From: Rhodococcus marinonascens NBRC 14363
Lineage (GTDB): Bacteria; Actinomycetota; Actinomycetes; Mycobacteriales; Mycobacteriaceae
Direction: 5' to 3'
Assembly (NCBI RefSeq): GCF_001894885.1
Contig: NZ_BCXB01000009.1
Location: 1-64,000, forward strand
Length of the DNA: 64,000 bases
In this document: positions 9,850-18,117 of the stretch, piece by piece
Layout: every line of letters begins with the position of its first letter
Numbering within the stretch: position 1 is the first letter of the stretch
Notes under the pieces: model-generated
Seen by the model: only the letters and a program-made list of their open reading frames with translations
The model's database searches: none
What the model was told of the DNA's origin: nothing
Made by a program: the position numbers and the translations under genes

Positions 9850-11408
9850 TGGTCGAGAGTGAACCCAGCCCGCTCGATCTCCGGCTCGTACCGTTCGCTG
9901 GGATGTGCTGGGCAGCAACGCTGATCGGTATCCTGTGGGGGCCGGGTGCTGCTTGGATGCTGGTGGGCTCGCTGTCCGCGACCGCCGTCGTCCTCACCGC
10001 TTCGTGGGCGCTGCGAGGGAGGGAGCGGTGGACGTCGGCAATGCTGGCGCTTCTGGTGTTCGGATCTTGCTGCGCTGCGGGTGCGGCGTGGCGAGTGCAG
10101 GCCGTCGAGCAGCACCCACTGACCGCACTGGCCCACAGCGAGTCGTGGGTGACGCTCGTCGTGACCCCGGTCGACGACCCTCGTGAGATCGCCGGTTTCG
10201 GCCGGCAGGTCGTCGTGAAGGCGAACCTACTCGAGATCCGCAAGGCCACCGAGACCGTCATCTCGGGTGGGGCCGTGGTCGTCCTCGCCCCTTCCGAGGG
10301 GTGGAAACAGATCCTGCCGGGGCAGCGGGTGGTCCTGCGTGGACAACTGAGCGTGCCGCTGCGCAGAGGCCTTGGCCTCGCGACTGTCCAAGCGTCGGGC
10401 CCGCCGTCGGAGGTCGGGCCGGCACCCTTGCATCAGCGGTGGGCGGGCGCCTTGCGTGCACGGTTGGCTGCCGCGGCCGCGGTCCTGCCGGCCGCGGAAG
10501 CGGGTCTGCTACCCGGGTTGGTGGTGGGGGACACCTCGGCGCTGTCTCGCGAAGTGAAGGTCCACTTCACCGTGACCGGACTGACCCACCTCACGGCGGT
10601 GTCTGGGGCAAACGTCAGCATCCTGCTGGGGGCGGTGTTGCTCGTGGTGCGAGGGGTAGGGCTCGGCCCAGTCGCGGGCGCCGTGCTCGCCGCCGTGGCG
10701 TTGATCGCGTTCGTGGTGGTCGCGCGACCGTCGCCGAGTGTGCTGCGCGCCGCCGCGATGGGATCGGTCGCGCTCCTGGCGTTCGTTTCCGGACGGCGGA
10801 AGCAGGCATTGCCTGCGCTGGCTGCGGGTGTCATCGCCCTGCTGGCCTGGTCGCCGGAGTTGGCGGTGGACTTCGGCTTCGCCTTGTCGGTCACGGCCAC
10901 CACAGGGCTGATAGTGATCGCCCCGATCTGGGTCGACCTGCTCGTGGGCCGCGGGTGGCCGCGTGCGGTTGCCGAGGCGCTGGCCGTGTCCGTCGCAGCC
11001 TTCGCCGTGACCGCTCCGATCGTCGCCGGAATGGCCGGAACCGTCAGCGTGGTATCCGTTGTCGCGAACATACTGGTTGCCCCTGTGGTCGGCGTGATCA
11101 CGGTCGTCGGGGCTGTCACCGCACTGGTCGCAGCAGTCAGCATGCCAGTTGCGGAAATTGTAGTGCGCCTGACCCAGTGGCCGCTGTGGTGGCTCGTGAC
11201 GGTGGCGGAACGCGGAGCGCGTATTCCCGGAGCGTCGGTGGTGGTGCCGTCCGGTCTTGCTGGTGCTGCGGTCGTCGTCGGTGGTGCCCTGACCCTCGGC
11301 GTGGCTTTGCGCTGGTACTGGTCCCGGCTGGTGATTGTGGGGGCAGTGATTGGAGTGCTGGTGCTATGGGCGCCGATCTGGCCGACGTCTCTCGTTCATG
11401 AGGTGTGA
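9849..11408 (+). CDS. comEC: ComEC/Rec2-family DNA channel protein, short form
   Basis: 519-residue polytopic membrane protein. N-terminal helices are followed by an OB-like extracellular region (PVDDPREIAGFGRQV, PGQRVVLRGQLSV) and the competence domain with VVGDTSALSREVKVHFTVTG, LTHLTAVSGANVSILLG and multiple helices. The C-terminal metallo-beta-lactamase domain found in long ComEC proteins is absent; the mycobacterial homologue is similarly short. ATG at 9849 overlaps the comEA stop. The open frame runs further upstream but inside comEA. Function is inferred to be DNA transport across the membrane. Confidence 0.92.
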   Translation: MVESEPSPLDLRLVPFAGMCWAATLIGILWGPGAAWMLVGSLSATAVVLTASWALRGRERWTSAMLALLVFGSCCAAGAAWRVQAVEQHPLTALAHSESWVTLVVTPVDDPREIAGFGRQVVVKANLLEIRKATETVISGGAVVVLAPSEGWKQILPGQRVVLRGQLSVPLRRGLGLATVQASGPPSEVGPAPLHQRWAGALRARLAAAAAVLPAAEAGLLPGLVVGDTSALSREVKVHFTVTGLTHLTAVSGANVSILLGAVLLVVRGVGLGPVAGAVLAAVALIAFVVVARPSPSVLRAAAMGSVALLAFVSGRRKQALPALAAGVIALLAWSPELAVDFGFALSVTATTGLIVIAPIWVDLLVGRGWPRAVAEALAVSVAAFAVTAPIVAGMAGTVSVVSVVANILVAPVVGVITVVGAVTALVAAVSMPVAEIVVRLTQWPLWWLVTVAERGARIPGASVVVPSGLAGAAVVVGGALTLGVALRWYWSRLVIVGAVIGVLVLWAPIWPTSLVHEV

Positions 11409-11460
11409 GAACGATCGACTCGGGGAATGCTCGGAAGAACGTGACGAGAGGAACGGAAAC

Positions 11461-12426
11461 GTGCAGGTGGGCTTCAAATTGATGGCAGAGACCTTCGATC
11501 CGAAGGAGATCGTGCGGCAGACGGTGGAGGCAGAGCGCGCAGGCTTCGACTTCGTGGAGGTGAGCGACCACTACCATCCGTGGCTGTACAGCCACGGTCA
11601 CTCGGGGTTCGCGTGGTCGATGCTGGCCGCCGCGGCCGCGAGTACCGGCACGATCGGATTGGCCACGGGAGTCACCTGTCCTTTCGGCAGATTCCACCCC
11701 GCGATCATCGCGCAGGCCGCGGCGACCACGGCCATCCTCAGCGAGGGCCGGTTCACGCTCGGACTCGGGTCGGGCGAGTGGCTCAACGAGCACGTGGTCG
11801 GTGGAGACTGGCCGCCGGTGCGCGTCCGGCACCAGATGTTGCGCGAATCGATCGACATCATCCGCCTGCTGTGGTCGGGCGGCTACCACTCGTACGAGGG
11901 GAAACACCTCACTCTCGACGATGCATGTGTCTTCGACCTTCCCGATGTGTCTCCGACGATCGCGGTGGCGGCGGGTGGCCCGGCCTCTGTCGCTCTCGCC
12001 GCCGAACTCGGGGACGGTCTCTTCACGACCGCACCGGACCCCGAACTGGTGAAGGCGTACGCGAAAGCCGGTGGATCGGGGCCGAAGTACGCAGAGGTGC
12101 CTCTGGCTTGGGCACGCGACGAGGACACCGCCGCCGAATCGGCGCACCGGATAGTCCGATTCGGCCTGACAGGATGGAAGGTCATGACGGAACTGAAGAA
12201 CCCGATCGATTTCGAGGCGGCGTCGTCCTCGATCAGTACCGAGGACGTCCGAGGGCTAGTGGCCTGCGGGCCGGATGTCCAGCGACATCTCGAAGTGGCA
12301 GGCCGATACGTGGACGCCGGATTCGATCATCTGGCATTGGCCAACTCCGGGCCGGACGTGGACGGGTTCTTCGAGTTCTTCTCCAACGAATTGAGTGAAC
12401 CGCTGCGGGCTCTGGCACGGACTTGA
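11461..12426 (+). CDS. F420-dependent LLM-class oxidoreductase (G6PDH-like)
   Basis: 321 residues with the F420-family luciferase-like pattern: KLMAETFDPKEIVRQTVEAER, then VEVSDHYHPWL, which resembles the DHxHPW F420-binding segment of F420-dependent glucose-6-phosphate dehydrogenase, and GRFTLGLGSGEWLNEHVVG. GTG at 11461 follows a GAGAGGAACGG ribosome-binding site. The open frame starts inside comEC, but that extension is not coding-like. The substrate is unknown; this subfamily (TIGR03557-type) is mostly uncharacterised. It sits alone between comEC and a small ORF. Confidence 0.88.
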   Translation: MQVGFKLMAETFDPKEIVRQTVEAERAGFDFVEVSDHYHPWLYSHGHSGFAWSMLAAAAASTGTIGLATGVTCPFGRFHPAIIAQAAATTAILSEGRFTLGLGSGEWLNEHVVGGDWPPVRVRHQMLRESIDIIRLLWSGGYHSYEGKHLTLDDACVFDLPDVSPTIAVAAGGPASVALAAELGDGLFTTAPDPELVKAYAKAGGSGPKYAEVPLAWARDEDTAAESAHRIVRFGLTGWKVMTELKNPIDFEAASSSISTEDVRGLVACGPDVQRHLEVAGRYVDAGFDHLALANSGPDVDGFFEFFSNELSEPLRALART

Positions 12427-12651
12427 CCCGGACCCTGTGTGGAAGGCGTGGTGAAGAGCCACTGCGCAAAGAGGTTTGGAGGATGTGAGCGTTCGGACAG
12501 GACCGTGGCGGCGTTTCTGAGTGGCGCCCTTTGTATCGTTTCGACGTCAATTCCTGATGTGCGCATGTAGTGCCGCGTTTCGGACTAGCATCCTGTGGCA
12601 GATGTTGAGGTGAACGATCCTGGAACGCACCCGCATGGGAGGGCGAGCGCT

Positions 12652-12825
12652 ATGCCGGAATCGGAGCGGGCAGATATCGATGTGGACGACGACGAACTCG
12701 ACGCTGGGCAGGTGCGAAGAGCGCAGCGCGTCGTGGCCGCCCAATCGCTGGACGCCAACGACTGTCGCATGCTCCTGTCCATGCTGGGAATAGCCGAGAA
12801 CCCCGATGCGTCGAACGCGGTCTGA
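12652..12825 (+). CDS. Small acidic conserved hypothetical protein
   Basis: 57 residues starting MPESERADIDVDDDELDAG, followed by a short helical part (QVRRAQRVVAAQSLDANDCRMLLSMLGI). ATG at 12652 has an excellent ribosome-binding site, GGGAGGG, 8 bases upstream. I do not recognise a named family. The acidic N-terminus and amphipathic C-terminal helix suggest a small soluble protein that binds a partner. Its position just before holA on the same strand suggests an actinobacterial accessory gene, but this is weak evidence. Confidence 0.5.
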   Translation: MPESERADIDVDDDELDAGQVRRAQRVVAAQSLDANDCRMLLSMLGIAENPDASNAV

Positions 12826-12981
12826 CGGCGAGCGGGCACCCTCCAGTTGGGGTCACTGTGTGCCGTTGTGGTCAACCTGTGCTCCTCGCGTCGTTCTGGT
12901 GAGCCCACGGGAAGGGAAGCCCGTCCGATTCAGGACCGGGGTATCGACGAATGTGTCCCCTGCACGTGGCACGATCGTCGC

Positions 12982-13959
12982 GTGAGCACTCCAACCCAGC
13001 TTGAACAGCTCCATTTGGTCCTTGGCGATGAGGAGTTCCTCGTCGATCGCGCGGTGGCACGGGTCGTCAACCAGGTACGTGCCACGGCATATGTAGCAGA
13101 GGGTGCGGAACTTCCCGTCAACCGGTTGAGGGCGGGAGACGCAGGGACGGCCGAACTCGCCGAACTGCTCAGCCCATCCCTATTCGCCGAAGACCGTGTC
13201 GTGGTACTGGAGGCGGCTGCCGAGGCGGGCAAGGACGCGGTGGCGTCGGTCCTCGACGCAGCCGGTGATCTGCCTCCCGGCGTTGTCCTGGTCGTCCTGC
13301 ATTCGGGTGGCGGACGGGCGAAGGCGATGGTTGGGGCGCTCGAGAAGTTTGGCGCAGTGGTACACCAGTGCGCCAAACCGAAGTCGGGCGACATCATCGG
13401 CTTCATCCGCGAAGAGTTCCGCGCCCTCGGCGTCCGGGTATCGCCGGACGCGGTGCGCAGCGTATTTGAGGGTGTCGGCTCGAATCTACGTGAGTTGGCG
13501 GCGGCGTGCTCACAGCTCACGGCCGACACCGGTGGGAAGATCGACGTCGCGGCCGTCCAGCGGTATTACTCGGGCAAGGCCGAGGTCAGCGGGTTCGACG
13601 TCGCGGACTTGGCTGTCTCCGGCGACAGTGCGGGCGCGATCGAGGCGCTACGTTGGGCGATGCTGAAGGGCGTCCCGCATGTGTTGCTGGCGGACGCTCT
13701 CGCCGATGCAGTGCACGCGATCGCGCGGGTCGCCCCGATCGGACGGGCCGATCCCTTCCGGATATCGTCGGAACTGGGTATGCCGCCGTGGAAGATCAAG
13801 AAGGCGCAGGCGGTGGTGAGCGGGTGGACACCCGCGTCTGTCGGTGAGGCCCTGCGGATCGTCGCCACGTTGAACGCTGACGTCAAAGGGGGCGCTGCCG
13901 ATGCCGATTTCGCCGTCGAGAGGGCGGTGGGGCGGGTCGCGCGGTTGCGCCAGGTCTGA
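12982..13959 (+). CDS. holA: DNA polymerase III delta subunit
   Basis: Delta subunit of the clamp loader, opening the beta clamp for loading at primed DNA. 325 residues with LHLVLGDEEFLVDRAVARVV at the N-terminus, SLFAEDRVVVLEAA, the AKPKSGDIIGFIREEF segment and the C-terminal PPWKIKKAQAVVSGW collar region typical of HolA. It is AAA+-like without functional Walker motifs, as expected for delta. GTG at 12982 gives the usual length; the frame is open upstream without coding character. It lies back to back with rpsT (convergent), as in mycobacteria, and shares a terminator with it. Confidence 0.95.
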   Translation: MSTPTQLEQLHLVLGDEEFLVDRAVARVVNQVRATAYVAEGAELPVNRLRAGDAGTAELAELLSPSLFAEDRVVVLEAAAEAGKDAVASVLDAAGDLPPGVVLVVLHSGGGRAKAMVGALEKFGAVVHQCAKPKSGDIIGFIREEFRALGVRVSPDAVRSVFEGVGSNLRELAAACSQLTADTGGKIDVAAVQRYYSGKAEVSGFDVADLAVSGDSAGAIEALRWAMLKGVPHVLLADALADAVHAIARVAPIGRADPFRISSELGMPPWKIKKAQAVVSGWTPASVGEALRIVATLNADVKGGAADADFAVERAVGRVARLRQV

Positions 13960-13969
13960 TCGGGATACG

Positions 13970-14006
13970 CCAAAAGCCGCTCGATCGAGGATCGAGCGGC
14001 TTTTGG
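13970..14006. terminator. Bidirectional hairpin terminator between holA and rpsT
   Basis: A perfect inverted repeat of 17 bp per arm around a 3-base loop (GAG). The left arm begins CCAAAAGCCGCTC and the right arm ends GAGCGGCTTTTGG. The A-run and T-run at the two edges provide U-tracts for both strands, so the hairpin can stop holA (plus) and rpsT (minus) transcripts. Confidence 0.9.
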
Positions 14007-14029
14007 AGAGCTTACGACGGAAGAAACCG

Positions 14030-14290
14030 TCAGATCTTGTTGGCAACCTGCGAGAGAGCAGACTTCTTGTTTGCAGCCTGGTTGGCGTGAATGACGCCCT
14101 TGCTGGCTGCCTTGTCGAGCTTGCGGCTGGTGGCGACGAGGAGCTCGTTGGCCTTGTCCTTGTCACCGGCCGCCGCAGCCTCGCGGAACGAGCGGATCGC
14201 CGTGCGCAGCGAGGACTTCACCGACTGGTTACGGAGTCGGGCTGCCTCGTTGGTACGGATCCGCTTCACCTGGGACTTGATATTGGCCAC
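14030..14290 (-). CDS. rpsT: 30S ribosomal protein S20
   Basis: 86-residue basic protein, [20 protein letters not shown] at the N-terminus and [17 protein letters not shown] near the end, which is the canonical S20 sequence. It binds 16S rRNA in the small subunit. The length is exact for the family. It is convergent with holA, and its own promoter must lie between 14291 and about 14380 on the minus strand; I could not define it. Confidence 0.98.
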   Translation of the reverse strand: MANIKSQVKRIRTNEAARLRNQSVKSSLRTAIRSFREAAAAGDKDKANELLVATSRKLDKAASKGVIHANQAANKKSALSQVANKI

Positions 14291-14366
14291 GCGTAAAATC
14301 CTGTCGTCTTGAGCTGGTTATGGTCGAGAAGGCTCTGGGCGCACATATATGCACCGACAGGTGAGA

Positions 14367-15206
14367 TTACCAGTGATCGGCGTCCGATCCCAAACCAGCC
14401 GCCCGAGCGCCAGTCATTCTTGCGCCCGCGCGGCGGGGAGAACCTTCACCGCCCAGTGTGGGCGCGGTTCGAGGACGGCATCGGGCACACGCATCGGCCG
14501 CCCCGGCGGGTCGGGGTCCGACGGAGTCTGGTCCGTTGGCGCCTTTGGATGAATCGATGACTATCGCCTGAGCGGCTGCTCCGGCCCGGCACGGTAGCCG
14601 GCGTGGCGAACGCGGTCCGGGTGGGCGACGTTGTGAAGTCTCGAGTAGGTGAGTCATGGGTTTCCCCGGCACACTTCCTGCCGTTCGATCCCCGGTTCCC
14701 TGGCGCTGGTCCTGCTGCGCCGCTGAAAGATTCGGATCGAGTCTCGTTGTCGGCGTCAACCGAGACGAATCTGTTCACGTACTGACCCTCGATCATTCCT
14801 GTGTTGAACCATATGGTGGCGTCGCCGGTATCGGGGTCGTTGACCGCGGACTGAACGATGCTCTCGTCGATGGGAAAATCGGTTCGCGACGAATCGGTGA
14901 GCGTGTAACCGCCCGTGCGGAGGCGGTGACGATATTGCGTTTCGACGCCAGTACTACGTCGGCGTAGATCGCTTCGCCCGTCACTCGACCAACCACGTCC
15001 CCGTTCGAATTGAACGAGTACATCGTCGTCCGATCGTGATCGTGAACTGATTCGAGGCCCATTACCCCGACGGAAACTGCCCCAACCGCGCCCGCGGGCA
15101 GGGTTTCGAGTGCATCCCCTGGATACTCGTATGATGTGCAGGAAACAACGACCGACAGTATTGCCGTCAACGCCGCAGCCCCACACGCTCGGCTGATACG
15201 TGCCAT
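14367..15206 (-). pseudogene. Decayed lipoprotein gene, at least one frameshift
   Basis: ATG at 15206 starts a lipoprotein signal: MARISRACGAAALTAILSVV then a lipobox ending in VVSC, followed by TSYEYPGDALETLPAGAVG and DRTTMYSFNSNGDVVGRVTG. Near 14915-14925 the coding signal moves to another frame (TGGYTLTDSSRTDFPIDES, then DATIWFNTGMIEGQYVNRF and VSVDADNETR), and after about 14750 it seems to move again. No single frame covers the gene. It is probably a secreted, envelope-anchored protein of unknown function that has lost its reading frame. A single sequencing error could explain the first shift, but hardly the degraded tail. Confidence 0.55.
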
Positions 15207-15211
15207 ATGTG

Positions 15212-15484
15212 ATGAGCCCATTCCTGCAGTAATCGGGCGATTGGACAAACACCGTAGGGCTCGCGAGGACGCTCCTTGCGGTCGGTGCGCTACTGACTAT
15301 GGTCGCATTGAATCCTGACCGTGTCTTTTCCTACCTGCTCGGGATAGGACAGACACCGGTCTGCGACGGCGCCCGAGGACTTCTAGCGTTCTGCCTGCTT
15401 CCACGAGATCAGATCGGCGTGCCCTACGTCCTCGCCATCTGCATCTTGGTAGTCGTGGCGTCAGGTTGGCGTCCAAGACGGGTC
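15212..15484 (+). pseudogene. SdpB-family membrane protein fragment (nonsense codon and truncation)
   Basis: One frame reads MSPFLQ, a TAA at codon 7 (15230-15232), then SGDWTNTVGLARTLLAVGA, then LLTMVALNPDRVF, TPVCDGARGLLAFCLL and LAICILVVVASGWRPR. WTNxxGLARTLLA, the P-V-C pair and the GWRPR end are, to my recollection, the N-terminal half of the SdpB family, a multi-pass protein needed to mature the SDP toxin in Bacillus. After GWRPR the homology stops and the frame closes at 15499. About half of the protein is missing. No SdpA- or SdpC-like gene is visible nearby. Confidence 0.5.
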
Positions 15485-15705
15485 CATCGGCGTTCGTAGT
15501 CGAATCCGAGGAACATCTGGGCGATCGCCGGGCCGTGAAGAGTTCGGTTGCCGGGTGGAGGGATACGGACACCCGCTGTTGAGAAGGCTTTACTCCGCTC
15601 GCAGAGTGGCAGATTCCGAATTCGCGGCGATCGCAATTGCCGTAGAGTCTGAGCCATATTCGTGGGCAGCAGGACGAACGATCCATTTCCAAGAAGGTGG
15701 GTTCA

Positions 15706-16479
15706 GTGTCTCCAACCTCGAAGGAATACGCAGAAGTCGAACCGGTCTCGGATCTCAGAATATTCGGCGCCGAGGCGATCGGTACGTTCATTCTGGTCTT
15801 CTGTGCGGTGGGTACGGCCGTCTTTGCCGGAGCGAAGGTCGGGAACCTCGGTATAGCACTGGCATTCGGTCTGACACTTCTCTTCCTCATTTACGCCATC
15901 GGCTCCATTTCTGGCTGCCACGTCAACCCGGCCGTCACCGTCGGGCAGTTGGTGCTCGGTCGGTTATCCGTCGCGAAGGCGGGGGTGTACATTGCCGCGC
16001 AGGTCATCGGTGGTCTCGTCGCTGGTGCCGTGATTTATCTGATCGCCCAAAGCCTTCCGTCCTACAACCGGGCCGACGACGGCTTGGCCGCCAACGGCTG
16101 GGGTGCGCACAGCCCATCGGCCACTGAAGGACCGCTCGGCGGGATCGTCCAGAACGGATACGGCATCGGTGCGGCGATGACCGTCGAAGTCCTCTTCACC
16201 GCGCTACTGGTATTTGTAATCCTCGCGTCGACCGACCGGATCTCGAACGTTCCGCTGGCCGGGATCTCGATCGGATTCACCCTCGCCGTGATCAACCTCG
16301 CGTCGATCCCGATCGACAACACTTCCGTCAATCCGGTCCGCAGCCTCGCCGTTGCGCCCTATCAAGACGGTGCGCTGTCCCAGGTGTGGGTGTTCATCGT
16401 GTTTCCGCTGATCGGTGGTGCGGTGGGTGCGCTGACATACCGGTCGCTGTTCGGCCGCGATGACCGACTGCAGAGTTGA
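15706..16479 (+). CDS. Aquaporin / MIP-family channel
   Basis: Major intrinsic protein of about 257 residues with six predicted membrane helices in two repeats. The first pore loop is SGCHVNPAVTVGQLVLG (NPA). The second is TSVNPVRSLAVAP, with NPV in place of NPA followed by the conserved Arg. The overall sequence (FGAEAIGTFILVFCAVGTAV) is AqpZ-like, so water conduction is likely. GTG at 15706 lies 8 bases after AAGAAGG; GTG at 15697 overlaps that site and is less likely. The gene stands alone downstream of two pseudogenes. Confidence 0.92.
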   Translation: MSPTSKEYAEVEPVSDLRIFGAEAIGTFILVFCAVGTAVFAGAKVGNLGIALAFGLTLLFLIYAIGSISGCHVNPAVTVGQLVLGRLSVAKAGVYIAAQVIGGLVAGAVIYLIAQSLPSYNRADDGLAANGWGAHSPSATEGPLGGIVQNGYGIGAAMTVEVLFTALLVFVILASTDRISNVPLAGISIGFTLAVINLASIPIDNTSVNPVRSLAVAPYQDGALSQVWVFIVFPLIGGAVGALTYRSLFGRDDRLQS

Positions 16480-16541
16480 GCATTGCTTGGTAGTAGCATT
16501 CCGCGCTGGTAGGTCCGGCACGGAACGAGCGGGGGACACGG

Positions 16542-17423
16542 GTGTCGACGAGCAAGGGCCTGCGGGCCGGAACTCTGACGAGCGTGGTTCTCGCGCTCAC
16601 AGTGGTGGCCCCCGTGACCGCCACCGCCGCCGAGGATGCCCCGCGGGCGAGACTGAACTATGTGGCATTGGGCGATTCCCGGGCCTCGGGGCCACTCATT
16701 GCCCCCTCTTCGCACCGGGATCTGTGTCTTCGCTCGCCGGACGTGAACTACCCAGCCGAACTGGCGGCGCGAATCGGCGCTGCGAGTTTCACCGACGTCA
16801 CCTGCTCGGCGGCAAAGCCGGGCCACGTGATCGACACCCCGCAGTTCGTCGGGACAGGCTTCGCCCCGCCGCAGATCGAGTTCCTCGGAGCGGACACCGA
16901 CCTTGTGACGTTGAGCATCGGTGGAGGCGACTCCAACCACCTGCCGGTGTCGGTGCGCTGCGGTGCGATCGCCCCCGGGGCGGATGCTCGCTGTCGCGAC
17001 AATCCACAGGCGGAGCAACTCGCGGTCGAGGGCATTGAGCGGATGGCACCCCAGGTCGATGCCGTGGTCGCTGCCATCGTCGCGAAGGCGCCGAAGGCCG
17101 AGGTCTACGTGATCGGGCACGGCGGTTCCGTCGGTGTGCGCGGATGCTGGCCGAACATGCCGGTATCCGATGCTGACGCGATCTGGTTGAACGGGTATTT
17201 CGAGCGGTTCAACCAGATCTATGTCGATGCGGCGGCAAAGTACGGGGTCCACTACATCGATATCGGGAAGGCGGCCGTCGACGGCGGACACGACGCGTGC
17301 GCACCTACCGGACAGCGATGGTTCGAGGGACTGCTCCCACAGTCCCCGGCAGAGCCGGCCCATCCCAACGCGATCGCGATGGCAGAGATCGCCGACATGG
17401 TCGCCGAGGATCTCGGGTACTGA
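16542..17423 (+). CDS. Secreted SGNH/GDSL hydrolase, paralogue 1
   Basis: 293 residues with a Sec signal peptide (KGLRAGTLTSVVLALTVVAP followed by VTATAAED). The catalytic serine lies in LNYVALGDSRASGP, the Asn block in LSIGGGDSNHLP, and the C-terminal His in PAHPNAIAMAEIADM. Cysteines (LCLRS, VTCSAAK, RCGAIAP, RCRDN, GCWPN, DACAP) suggest disulfides in the mature enzyme. It resembles actinobacterial secreted lipases/esterases of the SGNH clan. A paralogue lies 0.7 kb downstream, with a PemK-like gene between them on the other strand. The substrate is unknown. Confidence 0.88.
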   Translation: MSTSKGLRAGTLTSVVLALTVVAPVTATAAEDAPRARLNYVALGDSRASGPLIAPSSHRDLCLRSPDVNYPAELAARIGAASFTDVTCSAAKPGHVIDTPQFVGTGFAPPQIEFLGADTDLVTLSIGGGDSNHLPVSVRCGAIAPGADARCRDNPQAEQLAVEGIERMAPQVDAVVAAIVAKAPKAEVYVIGHGGSVGVRGCWPNMPVSDADAIWLNGYFERFNQIYVDAAAKYGVHYIDIGKAAVDGGHDACAPTGQRWFEGLLPQSPAEPAHPNAIAMAEIADMVAEDLGY

Positions 17424-17459
17424 GGATCTCAGTTACTGGGAATCTCGGGGACTGGGGCA

Positions 17460-18038
17460 TCACCGCCAACTGAAGTCCGCCCGCAGGCGTTTCGCGACAG
17501 CCTCGAACCTGTCCGGGTCCATGATCGCGCCCTCACGACGGATCCCAGCCTCCGGGACGTCGAGCACCCGGTCGAGACGGATCCAGCTCGGACGGCCTTT
17601 CGAGTCCCATGAGCCCGAGCCGATCGCGATCCAGTCCCGGTCGCCCTCGTGCCTGCTCTGCGACGACAGCATCAGTCCGAGCAGTGTGTCGCCGTCGCGT
17701 CCGACGACGAGGACGGGACGGTCTTTGCCCTGACTCGGATCCTCCTCGTATGTCGTCCAGGTCCAGACGATTTCACCGGGATCGGCGCGACCGTCGAGGT
17801 CGGGGGAGTACTCGACCTTTCGGGCCCGATGGGCTGTCGGCGCGGCATTCGCGCTGACCGGCCGGCCGGGTGCGGTCTCCTGCCCGGTGGCCGTCGACCT
17901 GGTGAGGACACCGGCAGCGCGGTCCAACGCACCCGACTTCTGCAACCGCTGTAACAGCTCGGGACCCTTGTCCCGTACGATTCGGCCCATTGCTTTTCCG
18001 ATACCAGATTTTCCGATGCCGCTCCACGCGCTCGCCAT
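17460..18038 (-). CDS. PemK/MazF-like family protein, orphan
   Basis: 192 residues. The C-terminal ~110 residues match the PemK/MazF fold: PGEIVWTWTTYEEDPSQGKD then RPVLVVGRDGDTLLGLMLSS. The N-terminal ~80 residues are a helical extension (GRIVRDKGPELLQRLQKSG) not found in classical MazF toxins. No antitoxin gene is adjacent. A gene of this kind occupies the same place near lepA in mycobacteria, so it is probably a conserved housekeeping relative rather than an active toxin. It is convergent with the first SGNH gene and divergent from the second. Confidence 0.8.
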   Translation of the reverse strand: MASAWSGIGKSGIGKAMGRIVRDKGPELLQRLQKSGALDRAAGVLTRSTATGQETAPGRPVSANAAPTAHRARKVEYSPDLDGRADPGEIVWTWTTYEEDPSQGKDRPVLVVGRDGDTLLGLMLSSQSRHEGDRDWIAIGSGSWDSKGRPSWIRLDRVLDVPEAGIRREGAIMDPDRFEAVAKRLRADFSWR

Positions 18039-18117
18039 GCAGTGAGTTTAGTAGGCGCGAAACGGAATACCGATGCGCCATCGCCGTGGCGCAGTTCGTC
18101 AAAGGGGGAGCAGTTCA

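Noticed and set aside
14446-15252. A 268-residue open frame as one intact gene on the minus strand
   Set aside because: Only its middle looks coding; the lipoprotein signal is in another frame, so the gene is better read as frameshifted.
15485-15705. Continuation of the SdpB-like protein in another frame or on the minus strand
   Set aside because: All six frames were read; faint resemblance on the minus strand (about 15480-15600) is not convincing.
15297-15890. Minus-strand open frame of about 197 residues opposite the SdpB-like fragment and the aquaporin start
   Set aside because: It has shadow-like composition, no motif, and runs into the aquaporin gene.
17460-18038. Complete PemK/MazF toxin-antitoxin module
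   Set aside because: No antitoxin gene lies on either side, and the protein has a long N-terminal extension; called an orphan family member only.
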